A stretch of DNA of 59,994 nt, taken from the NCBI GenBank assembly GCA_945870505.1, contig CAMBSN010000006.1:1-59994 (forward strand), given 5' to 3'. The position numbers were made by a program, and so were the translations under genes. The stretch comes from Candidatus Kuenenia stuttgartensis (GTDB lineage: Bacteria > Planctomycetota > Planctomycetia > Pirellulales > UBA1268). This document shows, piece by piece, positions 46,689 through 55,338 of this stretch (the stretch's first letter is position 1; each line of letters opens with the position of its first letter). A model generated the notes under the pieces. The model did no database searches and was not told the DNA's origin. It worked only from the letters and a program-made list of their open reading frames with translations.

Positions 46689-47141
46689 TCAGTCGTCGCC
46701 GTCATCCGGCTTCGCGGCGCCGGCCGCGGCGACGAAGCTCGTCGTCATTGCGGCGAACACCAGCGCGATCTCGTCCCACTCGCGGTCCTCGGCTTGGCAG
46801 ATGATCAGGTAGATCGCGTCGGGCGTCTCGAGCGTCCGCACCTGCGCCGTGTTGGTGAGGTCGAGGCAGTAGAAGTTGATGTCGAAGCCGGGAAGCGTTT
46901 GGCCGCCTACGCCGTCGCTGGCCTCTTCGCTGTCGAGGTCCTGGTACTCCCGCTTCATCTGGACGACCACTGCGGCGGAGAGCTCCCGCGGATCACCGCC
47001 CGGGGCGTGGCCGCTCACCGACCAGAAGCCGCCGCCGGGCGCGTAGACCGTCACGGTCGCATAGCGGTCGGCGGAGTCGTCGGTGTCGACCGACCAGTTG
47101 TCGGGATAGTCGAAGGCGAGGCCGAAGCGGTCGAAGTGCAT
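46689..47141 (-). CDS. small hypothetical protein
   Basis: 150 residues from ATG 47141. The sequence FGLAFDYPDNWSVDTDD and the alternating hydrophobic pattern resemble the PsbP/Mog1-like (DUF1795) fold of small beta-sheet proteins. A short Ala-rich, acidic C-terminus (AKPDDGDD) ends it. No signal peptide. Divergent from flhA; no functional link is visible. Confidence 0.6.
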   Translation of the reverse strand: MHFDRFGLAFDYPDNWSVDTDDSADRYATVTVYAPGGGFWSVSGHAPGGDPRELSAAVVVQMKREYQDLDSEEASDGVGGQTLPGFDINFYCLDLTNTAQVRTLETPDAIYLIICQAEDREWDEIALVFAAMTTSFVAAAGAAKPDDGDD

Positions 47142-47348
47142 GATCAAGGATGTTCCGTGATGGGCGTCCTCGCGCCGATCCCGACTGGTCCGAGAGGGAT
47201 GTGGTCGAGGCAAGATCGAATTGTAGCCAGATAGGAGCCAGATGCGGCGATTGTGAGCGGTCTGGACTCGCGGCGGCGGCCACCGCTACCGTCCCGCCTT
47301 CCGTCGGGCCGGTGCCCGGCGGGGTCACCCCCGGTGTTTTTGCAGCGC

Positions 47349-49451
47349 ATGGCACAGTCATCCGGTGCGGCGGCGGCCCTCCGTCGGCCCCTCGCCGCCC
47401 ACATCATGGACTTCGCGATCCCCGCGGCCATTCTCCTGGCCGTGTTGGTCGTGCTCGCGCCCGTGCCGGCGCCGCTGGTGGACGTCCTGCTGGCGATCAA
47501 CCTCACCGTGTCGGTGCTGGCCCTGCTCGGGGCGCTTGCGGCTCGCACGCCCCTCGACATGAGCGTGTTTCCCACGTTCCTGCTCGGGATCACGCTCGTC
47601 CGACTCGTGCTCAATATTGCCACGACCAGGCTGGTTCTCTCGCGGGCCGCCCTCGACGGCACCGCCGCGGCCGGCGAGGTGGTGGAGGCCTTCGGCCAGT
47701 TCGTCGCCGCCAACAACCTCGTGGTCGGCGGCGTGATCTTCGCGATCATCTCCATCGTGCAGTTCATCGTGATCACGGCCGGTTCCACCCGGACGAGTGA
47801 GGTGGCCGCCCGGTTCGCGCTCGACGGCCTGCCAGGCCGACAGATGGCGATCGACACCGAGGTCAACGCCGGCACCGTCACCCGCGAGCAGGCGCGGCGG
47901 ATGCGGCTCGACCTCCAGCGGCAGGCCGACTTCTTCGCTGCCATGGACGGAGCCAGCCGGTTCGTCCGCGGCGAGGCGGTGGCGAGCGTGATCATCACCG
48001 CGATCAACATCCTCGGCGGCCTGGCGATCGGCGTCGTGGAGCACGGCATGCCGGTCGACAAGGCCCTTAACGTCTACTCACTCCTGACGATCGGCGACGG
48101 CCTGTCGGCGTCGATCCCCGCGCTCTTCGTCTCGGTCGCCACCGGTGTGTTGGTTTCGCGGTCGAGCCAGTCGGTAGACCTCTCGCGGGAGTTCAGTCGG
48201 CAGTTCACCGCCAAGCCCCACGTGCTGGCGATCACCGGCGTGTTCCTGGCACTGCTTTCGCTCAGCGGCCTACCCTTCCTGCCGCTGGCGGGCATGGCGG
48301 CGGTCACGCTGACAGGGGCCGTGGTGCTGGGGCGTCGTGCCGCGGTGCAGGCCGAAGCCGACGACGAACCCGATCGCGATCTTCCTGCCTTCCGTCCGAC
48401 CAAGACCGCCACGCAAAAGTCCACGCCCGCCGCCGACGTCCTGACTGATGACCGCGTCGTGGTCGAGGTGGGCCGTGGGCTCGTCAGCCTCGTGGCGGGA
48501 ACCGGCCCGTTGCTCACTCGTGCGTCCACGCTGCGGACCACGCTGGCCGCCGATCTGGGGCTCGTGCTTCCGCAGGTGGCGTTCCGCGACGACCTGACAC
48601 TCCCCGATCGCGGCTATCGGATCTCGGTGGCCGGCGACGCCGTGGTCGACGACGAGATCCCGGCAGGGCGATTGCTGGCGGTGCTCCCGCCAGGGACATC
48701 GTCGCCAGTTGATGGCGACGCCGCGATCGATCCGCTCTCGGGCCGCACCGGCACGTGGGTCGGGCATGCTCAAGCCGAGACCTGCCGGCTCCGCGGTGCG
48801 ACCGTGCTCGACGACGCGGGCATCGTGGCGCGGTCGCTGGAGTCGGCCGTCCGGCGGCGGGCTGACCGGCTGCTGACCCGCGACGCCGCCAACCGGCTCG
48901 TGGAGTCGCTGCGGGCGGCGCAGCCGGCGGTGGTGGAACAGATCGTGCCGGGCGTGCTCACCGTGGCCCGGATTCAGCGGACGCTCCAGTGCCTGCTCCG
49001 CGAGGGCGTGCCGATCCGGCCGCTCGCCGAACTCCTTGAACTCATGTCGGACCACGCCGCCGAAGCGGCCGAACCGTGGCAGCTCGCCGAGATCGTGCGG
49101 CGCCGGCTGGCAGGCACGATCTGCCGCCGGGCGCGCGATCCACAGGGCAGGCTCACTGCGGTGCGGCTCGCCGGCGCCGCGGTCGACGCGATCGCGAAGT
49201 CGGCCCGCGGCACGCCGCCGCGGGTCTCTGCGAAGCTCGTCGCCGAGGTGCGGCGGGCGGTGCGGACGGCCGTGGAACGCGGCGGGCAGCCCGCGCTGCT
49301 CGTCCCGGCGGCGGCGCGGCGGCTCGTGCGGGAGGCGGTCGGCCGCCACCTGCCCGACGTCGTGGTGCTCGCCGACGAGGAGACGCTCGACGAGCCGCGG
49401 CTCGAGGTGTTTGCGACGGTGGGCTCCGCGGAGGTGGCACGGGCTGCCTGA
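47349..49451 (+). CDS. flhA: flagellar export gate protein FlhA
   Basis: FlhA/SctV-family component of the type III export apparatus, about 700 residues. The N-terminal half has about eight helices and the family blocks RTPLDMSVFPTFLLGITLVRLVLN (read as two parts), TRTSEVAARFALDGLPGRQMAID and LLTIGDGLSASIPAL. The C-terminal half (from about residue 360) is the cytoplasmic FlhA-C domain. The neighbouring FliA and FlgM-like genes favour flagellar FlhA over an injectisome homologue. ATG 47349 is chosen; an upstream in-frame ATG at 47253 adds unconserved residues. No flhB or fliPQR is in view. Confidence 0.9.
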   Translation: MAQSSGAAAALRRPLAAHIMDFAIPAAILLAVLVVLAPVPAPLVDVLLAINLTVSVLALLGALAARTPLDMSVFPTFLLGITLVRLVLNIATTRLVLSRAALDGTAAAGEVVEAFGQFVAANNLVVGGVIFAIISIVQFIVITAGSTRTSEVAARFALDGLPGRQMAIDTEVNAGTVTREQARRMRLDLQRQADFFAAMDGASRFVRGEAVASVIITAINILGGLAIGVVEHGMPVDKALNVYSLLTIGDGLSASIPALFVSVATGVLVSRSSQSVDLSREFSRQFTAKPHVLAITGVFLALLSLSGLPFLPLAGMAAVTLTGAVVLGRRAAVQAEADDEPDRDLPAFRPTKTATQKSTPAADVLTDDRVVVEVGRGLVSLVAGTGPLLTRASTLRTTLAADLGLVLPQVAFRDDLTLPDRGYRISVAGDAVVDDEIPAGRLLAVLPPGTSSPVDGDAAIDPLSGRTGTWVGHAQAETCRLRGATVLDDAGIVARSLESAVRRRADRLLTRDAANRLVESLRAAQPAVVEQIVPGVLTVARIQRTLQCLLREGVPIRPLAELLELMSDHAAEAAEPWQLAEIVRRRLAGTICRRARDPQGRLTAVRLAGAAVDAIAKSARGTPPRVSAKLVAEVRRAVRTAVERGGQPALLVPAAARRLVREAVGRHLPDVVVLADEETLDEPRLEVFATVGSAEVARAA

Positions 49452-49726
49452 CGGTCCCGGTGCGCGACCCGCACCGACGGATCACGCAAACAAAAACGAT
49501 TTGGGAATAACGACGTGGAAGTTTGGAGAAACAGCGAAGGGTGCCGGGGCGCCCGAGATTTGATTCAAGAGATCACCGTGTAGCTGCCGATGAGATGAAG
49601 TTTGGACGGTGCAGCGGCAGCGACGGTGATGGGCGGCCTGCCCTCGGGGTGGGCCACGGTGTGGAGGCGGGCGGCGGAGCCGCGGCCTCACGCAGATGAG
49701 ATCGAGAACCTGTCAAGGAGGATGAC
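49452..49726. other. gap before fliA
   Basis: 275 bases, no gene or repeat-family copy. Fragments such as GCCGATGA (near 49591) and GAAGTTT (near 49606) resemble sigma-28 elements but are in the wrong order to form a promoter, so none is called. Confidence 0.35.
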
Positions 49727-50518
49727 GTGGCATATCACGCGACCCAGCTGTCGGCCGAAGAATCCCTGGAACTCTGGAAGCGGTTTAAGGCCGACCAGTC
49801 CGACGAGGATCTCCGTAACCGTCTGATCGAGCAGTACCTGCCGCTTGTGAAGTACAACGGCGAACGCATCTGGTCTCGGCTCCCCGACGGCGTGGAACTC
49901 GACGACCTCGTCTCGGCCGGCACGTTTGGCCTGATGGATGCGATCGACGCCTTCGACATGTCGCGGGGCGTGAAGTTTGAGACCTACTGCGTGCCGCGAA
50001 TTCGCGGTGCGATGCTCGATGAGCTTCGCACCATGGACTGGGTGCCTCGGCTCGTGCGGAGTAAGGCCAGCAAGCTCAACGAGGCACTCAAGCAGCTCGA
50101 GGCGAAGTTCGGCCGCGCACCGGCCGACGCCGAGGTCGCCGAGCACATGGGGCTCTCCCGCGAGGAGTTTGAAAAGCTCCTCATCGAGGCCAACGCCGTG
50201 AGCCTGGTGAGCCTCAACAAGAAGTGGTGCGAGACCGACAGCTCGAAGGAGGTCCACGAGATCGACATTCTCGAGGACAAGAAGGGGGAAGACCCCACGC
50301 GGCGGATCCAAAAATCGGACCTGATGCGGCTGGTCACCAAGGGCCTCAACCGCAACGAGCGTCTGATCATCATCCTCTACTACTACGAGGAACTGACGAT
50401 GAAGGAGATCGGGGCCACCCTCGACCTCTCGGAGAGCCGCGTCAGCCAGATGCACAGCGCCATCGTCGAGCGGCTGCAGGGCCAACTCGGCCGCCGGAAG
50501 CCCGAGTTCGCGATGTAG
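49727..50518 (+). CDS. fliA: RNA polymerase sigma factor FliA/WhiG family (sigma-28)
   Basis: 263 residues. GTG start with AAGGAGG 5 bases upstream. Region 2 is YLPLVKYNGERI and GTFGLMDAIDAFDMSRGVKFETYCVPRIRGAMLDELR split over residues 37-100; region 3 is LEAKFGRAPADAEVAEHMGLS; region 4 ends with the helix-turn-helix LTMKEIGATLDLSESRVSQMHS. It directs transcription of late flagellar genes. An FlgM-like antagonist gene lies 333 bases downstream. Confidence 0.93.
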   Translation: MAYHATQLSAEESLELWKRFKADQSDEDLRNRLIEQYLPLVKYNGERIWSRLPDGVELDDLVSAGTFGLMDAIDAFDMSRGVKFETYCVPRIRGAMLDELRTMDWVPRLVRSKASKLNEALKQLEAKFGRAPADAEVAEHMGLSREEFEKLLIEANAVSLVSLNKKWCETDSSKEVHEIDILEDKKGEDPTRRIQKSDLMRLVTKGLNRNERLIIILYYYEELTMKEIGATLDLSESRVSQMHSAIVERLQGQLGRRKPEFAM

Positions 50519-50605
50519 GCGGGCCGGGAAGAATGGGCGGTCCGGGTAACTGCCGGGGCCGCGTGGATCGGTAAGACGGGAAAAATTGGCAAGAAAAATT
50601 TCCAG

Positions 50606-50633
50606 TGAAGTTTTTGGTGTGATCGGTCGATGA
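50606..50633 (+). promoter_or_regulatory. candidate sigma-28 promoter
   Basis: TGAAGTTT (50606-50613), 12 bases, then GTCGATGA (50626-50633), against the consensus TAAAGTTT-N11-GCCGATAA. The gap is one base longer than consensus and each half has one or two mismatches. It lies about 220 bases upstream of the FlgM-like gene and on its strand, where FliA control would be expected. The rest of the 333-base gap shows nothing else I can name. Confidence 0.4.
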
Positions 50634-50851
50634 AGAAAAGTTGGTCGCGGCGACCGGGTCGGCAACACGACCGGCCGCTGTCCGACGACTGGAGTCGCCG
50701 GAACGCGGAAGCGCGGCAACAATGACGGTAGGAAAGGTCGCAGGTCCGGAATCGCGAACGACTCGATGAACTCTCCGCCGGTGTGCCGCGTAGAAGCGGC
50801 CGTGTGGGGATCACGGGGGTTCAGAACGACGGCTTGCCAAGGAGTGACATC

Positions 50852-51136
50852 ATGAACATCTTCGGTGTGTTTTCGACGCAGGGTTCGCAGGGTCTCGGTG
50901 CCGTGAAGGGCGTCGAGGCGGCGCAGTCCTCGCAGGCCGCCGCCCGCCACGAAGGCGTGGGCGAGGTGCATGACGCGGTGACGCTGTCGGTTGACGCCGT
51001 GAAGGCCGCCGGTGCGACGAGCGACATCCGCTTCGACCGCGTCGCCGCGATCAAGGCGGCGATTGCCGACGGCTCCTACGAGATGCCTGACAAGCTCGAC
51101 GTGGCCCTCGACCGTCTGCTCGACCGGCTCGGCTGA
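50852..51136 (+). CDS. FlgM-like anti-sigma-28 factor
   Basis: 94 residues from ATG 50852, with AAGGAG 7 bases upstream; an earlier in-frame ATG at 50783 lacks a ribosome site. The C-terminal half matches the FlgM sigma-binding region: DAVTLSVDAVKAAG, then DIRFDRVAAIKAAIADGSYEM and a final LDVALDRLLDRL helix. FlgM binds FliA until the hook-basal body is finished and is then exported. The N-terminus is Gln/Ala-rich and divergent, as usual. Confidence 0.82.
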   Translation: MNIFGVFSTQGSQGLGAVKGVEAAQSSQAAARHEGVGEVHDAVTLSVDAVKAAGATSDIRFDRVAAIKAAIADGSYEMPDKLDVALDRLLDRLG

Positions 51137-51273
51137 GCCTCCGGGCCGTCGGGTGGTGAGCGAAATCTGACGTGACCGCATATGCAGCGGCCAGACCGGC
51201 AACGGTCTGGCCGTTCGCATTTCATGGCGGGCATCGGCCGATTGCGGGCTACAATGCTCGCGGAGGTGTGCGA

Positions 51274-51780
51274 ATGGCAGTCGGATCTGATTTCTCGCTC
51301 GGCAGTGTCGATACGGCGCTCACGCCTGCCGAGCGGTTCGCCGAGTTCCTTCAGACCAGAGGCAAGCGGATCACGCGGCAGCGTCGGGTGATCGTTGACT
51401 ACGTCGCCAGCCGCCACGAGCACTTCGACGCCGAGCAGCTGCTGGCCGACCTGCGGAAGACCCGCGAGGGGGCGACGGCCAGCCGTCCGACGGTGTACCG
51501 CACGCTCGCCGAGATGGTAGACGCCGGCCTCCTCAACAAGATGGTGCTCGACGGCCGGGCCGTCTACGAACACGACTACGGCTACCCGCAGCACGACCAC
51601 CTCTACTGCACCGGCTGCCGGAAGCTGATCGAGTTTTCGAGCGACGAGGTGGCGAAGATCCGCGACGCCGTGGCGGCCCGGCACCAGTTCCGCGCGCAGT
51701 CGCACCGGCTGCTCGTCAGCGGCTTGTGCGCCGACTGCCGGTCGAGCAAGAGCCGCACGCGGCATCAGGACCGGATCTGA
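51274..51780 (+). CDS. Fur-family transcriptional regulator
   Basis: 168 residues from ATG 51274, with GGAGG 8 bases upstream. Winged-helix domain with TPAERFAEFLQTRGKRITRQR and RPTVYRTLAEMVDAGLLNK, then the metal-sensing dimer domain with HDHLYCTGC and LCADC providing the CxxC pairs of the structural zinc site. It could be Fur, Zur or PerR; the sensing ligands do not settle which. No operon partner; the flagellar cluster precedes it. Confidence 0.9.
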   Translation: MAVGSDFSLGSVDTALTPAERFAEFLQTRGKRITRQRRVIVDYVASRHEHFDAEQLLADLRKTREGATASRPTVYRTLAEMVDAGLLNKMVLDGRAVYEHDYGYPQHDHLYCTGCRKLIEFSSDEVAKIRDAVAARHQFRAQSHRLLVSGLCADCRSSKSRTRHQDRI

Positions 51781-51908
51781 ACCGGCACCGAACGCACGCG
51801 TCGGGCCGTAGATGCTACCATAGACGAGTTGTGGCATGATAATCCCCCAAGCCTTCCGCAGACCCGACCGCCTTATGGCTCGTCGGCCCCTCCTTGAGAC
51901 GCAGCCTT

Positions 51909-52883
51909 ATGCAGACCGTTCCAGGTGCATCTGCTCCCGTTGACCGTCCGTCGCGAATCGCCTTCACGCTCGTAGAGCTGCTCGTCGTGATCGCGATCAT
52001 CGCCACGCTCATCGGCCTGCTCCTGCCGGCGGTACAGACCGCCCGCGAAGCGGCCCGGCGAACGGCCTGTCGCAACGGCATGCGGCAGGTTGGGCTCGCG
52101 CTTCACGCGACCAATGATGCCAAGAAGTTTTTGCCCCCGATGGCCGCCCCCTCGTCGTCGTCGCCGCTCACGGTGCCGGGGCCCTATAGGGGAGCGGTGG
52201 GGTTCACCGTCTTCACGTGGTTGCTGCCGTTTCTCGAGGAGGATGGGCTCTTCCAGCAGGCGAACCGCGACGTGAATACCAGCGTCAGCGGGGCTCCCGG
52301 TGCCGGCCGCGTGTACTCGGTGCCAGTGGCCACGTTTCGGTGCTCGTCCGATAGCACGAATGCCGCCGGCCTCTCCCTCACGCCCAATGGCGGCGCCGAC
52401 TCATGGGCGGTCGGGAACTATGCCGCCAACTACAACGTGTTTGGCAACCCGATGGCGGCCACGCCCACCGCCCGCAGCGAGGGCCGGCCGCGGCTGCCGC
52501 AGACGTTTGCCGACGGCACGTCGAAGATGGTGATGCTCGCCGAACGCTACGGCACCTGCGGCAAGGAGGGCTCCCTGGAGGATAAGAGCACGGCCGGCAG
52601 CCTGTGGTCGGATTCCAACAGCCGGTGGCGGCCGGTGTTCTGCGTGAACGAGTTTGAGCAGACTCCATCGGCGACCGGCTACACGGACTGCGCGATGTTC
52701 CAAGTGGCCCCCAACTGGCTCACTGGCTGCGACACCGCGCGGGCGCAGACCGCCCACGTTGGGGGCATGAGCGTAACGATGGGCGACGGGAGCGTTCGCG
52801 GCGTCACCGAGTCGATGGCCGAGGAGACATGGGCGAGCCTGTGCGACCCGCGGGATGGACGCGCGATCGCCGGCGAGTGGTGA
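51909..52883 (+). CDS. DUF1559 protein with prepilin-type N-terminus
   Basis: 324 residues from ATG 51909 (a TTG at 51894 is possible). Prepilin cleavage/methylation motif [25 protein letters not shown] near residues 19-43 is read in two parts, followed by [20 protein letters not shown], the family mark. The DUF1559 domain follows, ending with [21 protein letters not shown]. Such proteins are present in dozens of copies in planctomycetes and are probably surface-exposed; function unknown. Confidence 0.9.
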   Translation: MQTVPGASAPVDRPSRIAFTLVELLVVIAIIATLIGLLLPAVQTAREAARRTACRNGMRQVGLALHATNDAKKFLPPMAAPSSSSPLTVPGPYRGAVGFTVFTWLLPFLEEDGLFQQANRDVNTSVSGAPGAGRVYSVPVATFRCSSDSTNAAGLSLTPNGGADSWAVGNYAANYNVFGNPMAATPTARSEGRPRLPQTFADGTSKMVMLAERYGTCGKEGSLEDKSTAGSLWSDSNSRWRPVFCVNEFEQTPSATGYTDCAMFQVAPNWLTGCDTARAQTAHVGGMSVTMGDGSVRGVTESMAEETWASLCDPRDGRAIAGEW

Positions 52884-53015
52884 GATATTCGCCAGCACGC
52901 ACGCGCACGACGCGATCCCAAGTCGACACGCCACCTCTCCGCGACGGTTTACCACCCACGCGATTGCGTCAGCTGTGAAGCGGCACCGCGCCCGGCGGCT
53001 GAAAGCAGTCGCCCG

Positions 53016-53810
53016 TTAGGTGGGGATGACCGGGGGCGCAGCAACCTGCGGCACGAGTCGCTCCTTGATGGCCGGTCCGCTGGTGGAGCAGCGCATCATG
53101 TCCGCAGCCAGCGCCACGATCCGCTCGGCGGCCCGGGCGGGGGGCGTCCCCGCGGCGTGGATGTTGGAGACGACATTCCGCTGGGCGTCGGTCTGGCCCG
53201 GCGCTGGCTGGAACGCCAGATAGGCCGAAAGGCTCTCCGCCGTCTGCAGTCCCGGGCGTTCGCCGATGAGCAGCACCGCCACCCGCGGCCCGAGGATCTC
53301 GCCGATCGCATTGAGGATGCCCACTCGGCAGTGGCGCACGAAGATCAGCCGGCCCAGCGACCACCCACGGGTCCGCGCCGATTCCGCCAGCAGTGGCAGC
53401 AGCGCGGGCACCTGCAGCACCGCAGCGTTGGCTGACAGGCCATCTCCAATCACGATCTGCAGATCGGCGCCGGCGCGGCAGCCAGCAGCCACGTCGGCCG
53501 CTGCGGCCGCGGAAAGCACTCGGCCCAGATCGGGTCGGCGGATGTACTCCTCTTTCGTGGCCGCGGCGGATGATGTTTCCAGCACGCCCCACTGCGAGCA
53601 GAACGCCGCGCCCCAATCGGCCTGGGGCACCACGTCGCGCCACACCGCATCCATCGCCGCGGCATGATCCTGCCGGAGCCCCACCTGCACCCGCGTGGTG
53701 AACGAGCCTCCCAGCCGGGCGAGCATGAGTCGTGCCGGCGTGCGGGCCCGGATCGCTGCGAGGAGGGGATGGTCAGCCGGCGCCGCCGCGAGAGGCTGTG
53801 GCTCGGTCAT
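53016..53810 (-). CDS. eutC: ethanolamine ammonia-lyase small subunit
   Basis: 264 residues, family length. EutC forms the adenosylcobalamin-dependent lyase with EutB, cleaving ethanolamine to acetaldehyde and ammonia. Recognisable blocks: PARLMLARLGGSFTT, LRQDHAAAMDA, LQIVIGDGLSANAA, GEILGPRVAVLLIGERPGLQTAESLSAYLAF (two parts) and RNVVSNIHAAGTPPARAA. ATG 53810 overlaps the permease stop (ATGA), so it is translated after the permease, not after eutB. Confidence 0.93.
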   Translation of the reverse strand: MTEPQPLAAAPADHPLLAAIRARTPARLMLARLGGSFTTRVQVGLRQDHAAAMDAVWRDVVPQADWGAAFCSQWGVLETSSAAATKEEYIRRPDLGRVLSAAAAADVAAGCRAGADLQIVIGDGLSANAAVLQVPALLPLLAESARTRGWSLGRLIFVRHCRVGILNAIGEILGPRVAVLLIGERPGLQTAESLSAYLAFQPAPGQTDAQRNVVSNIHAAGTPPARAAERIVALAADMMRCSTSGPAIKERLVPQVAAPPVIPT

Positions 53811-55297
53811 GGTGCGGTGGCCTCCGCGAGGCTGGCGACGGGAGGGCCGGGAAACCGCGTCCGCATGCCGGCGAACCAGGCCACACACAACAGCAGCCCC
53901 ATCCCCGCCACCACCGGTAGCGACGCCTCGTTGGGTGGCTGCATGCCGACCAGGATCAGGACCGAACAGCCAAGCAGGCTCGCCACGGCCAAGGGTCGGA
54001 ACCAGATCCCGACATGCCAGGGGCCAAAACGCTTCCAGGAGCCGCCGTGGGCCAGCAGTCCTGCGGCGATCGGCAGCACGTAGGAGATGTAGAGAAAGAT
54101 CGTGCAGACCACGGTGATCGTCGAATAGACCGGTGTGCTGAGTGTGAACAGCACCGCCGCGACGGCCACTGCCCAGATCGCGGCGACCGGCGTCTGCCAC
54201 CGCATGCTGACGCGCCGGAGCACGTGCGACCAGGGCAGGCCGCCATCGCGTGCGAAGGCGTAGGTCATGCGCGAGGCCGAGGTGACGGTGGCCAGGCCGC
54301 AGAGATACTGCGCCGCCAGGATTCCCACAAACATCAACTCGGCCAGCCACCCCGGCAGGACCGAGTTCATGATCCAGGGCACAACCAGCGGCCCCTGCCG
54401 CGCCCCTTCGGCGGGGTCAGGCATCGCGAGCACGAGTACGCAGAGCAGCAGCCAGCCCATCAACCCCGACACCAGCACGCTGCGGACGATCCCGCGAGGC
54501 ACGTTGTGGGCGGCTGAGAGCGTTTCCTCCGCCACGTGCGCCGAGGCGTCGAAGCCGGTGATCGTGTAGGCAGGCAGGAGGAGGCCGAGCAGAAACAGGA
54601 TCGGGAGTGACGCTCCCACCGGCCAGACCGGCGCCTCGGCGGGGAGGCCGCTGTGATCCGTGAACGTGACCAGCCGCTCCAGTTGCCATGGCCCAGAGTA
54701 GAGCGCCAGTGCCGCGGGTAAGGCCACCGCCACCGCCAGGATCAGAAACCCGCTGCAATCCGTGAGACGACTGGTGAGCCGGATGCCGAGATGGTTGATC
54801 GCCGCCTGCGATGCGGTGATGCACACGACGGCGAGTATTTCCACCGCCTGATCATCGAGCCACTCTGGCCTCCAGATGGCGGCCAGAAACCGAAACGTGC
54901 CGACATTGATCGCCGCCAGGACGGTGACCAGGCCCGCCAGATTGAACCAGGCGGTGGCCCAGCCGCAGCCGCGGCCGCCGAGGATCGCACCCCAGTGGTA
55001 GAGGCCGCCCGCCGTGGGAAAAGCGGAAGCGATCTGAGCCATCGAGAGGGCCACCGCCAGCGAGAACAGGCAGACCAATGGCCAGCCGAGGCCGATGGCC
55101 GCTCCGCCCACCGCGCAGTAGCCGATGTGGAACGATGTGATGCCGCCGGCGAGGATGCAGATGATCGACAGCGAGATCGCGAAATTGGAGAAGGCAGTGA
55201 GCGTGCGGGAGAGTTCCTGCGCATACCCCAATCGCTCCAGCAGCGACGCATCGTCGGCCGAAGCGTCGTGGGCGGAAGGGCGTTTTATTGCAGGCAT
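53807..55297 (-). CDS. APC-family permease, probably for ethanolamine or amines
   Basis: About 496 residues from ATG 55297 (an ATG at 55306 is also possible), with about twelve membrane segments. LGYAQELSRTLTAFSNFAIS and IGLGWPLVCLFSLAVALSMAQIASAFPTAGGLYHWG mark the amino-acid/choline transporter branch of the APC superfamily. Located between eutB and eutC, coupled to eutC, so ethanolamine import is likely (inference). It is not the EutH type. Confidence 0.85.
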   Translation of the reverse strand: MPAIKRPSAHDASADDASLLERLGYAQELSRTLTAFSNFAISLSIICILAGGITSFHIGYCAVGGAAIGLGWPLVCLFSLAVALSMAQIASAFPTAGGLYHWGAILGGRGCGWATAWFNLAGLVTVLAAINVGTFRFLAAIWRPEWLDDQAVEILAVVCITASQAAINHLGIRLTSRLTDCSGFLILAVAVALPAALALYSGPWQLERLVTFTDHSGLPAEAPVWPVGASLPILFLLGLLLPAYTITGFDASAHVAEETLSAAHNVPRGIVRSVLVSGLMGWLLLCVLVLAMPDPAEGARQGPLVVPWIMNSVLPGWLAELMFVGILAAQYLCGLATVTSASRMTYAFARDGGLPWSHVLRRVSMRWQTPVAAIWAVAVAAVLFTLSTPVYSTITVVCTIFLYISYVLPIAAGLLAHGGSWKRFGPWHVGIWFRPLAVASLLGCSVLILVGMQPPNEASLPVVAGMGLLLCVAWFAGMRTRFPGPPVASLAEATAP

Positions 55298-55338
55298 TCG
55301 ACACACTCCCGGGGGGAACCGACCGCCGCCATCCGCAC

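Noticed and set aside
49580-49620. Sigma-28 promoter in front of fliA
   Set aside because: GCCGATGA-like and GAAGTTT-like pieces occur but in reversed order and with wrong spacing.
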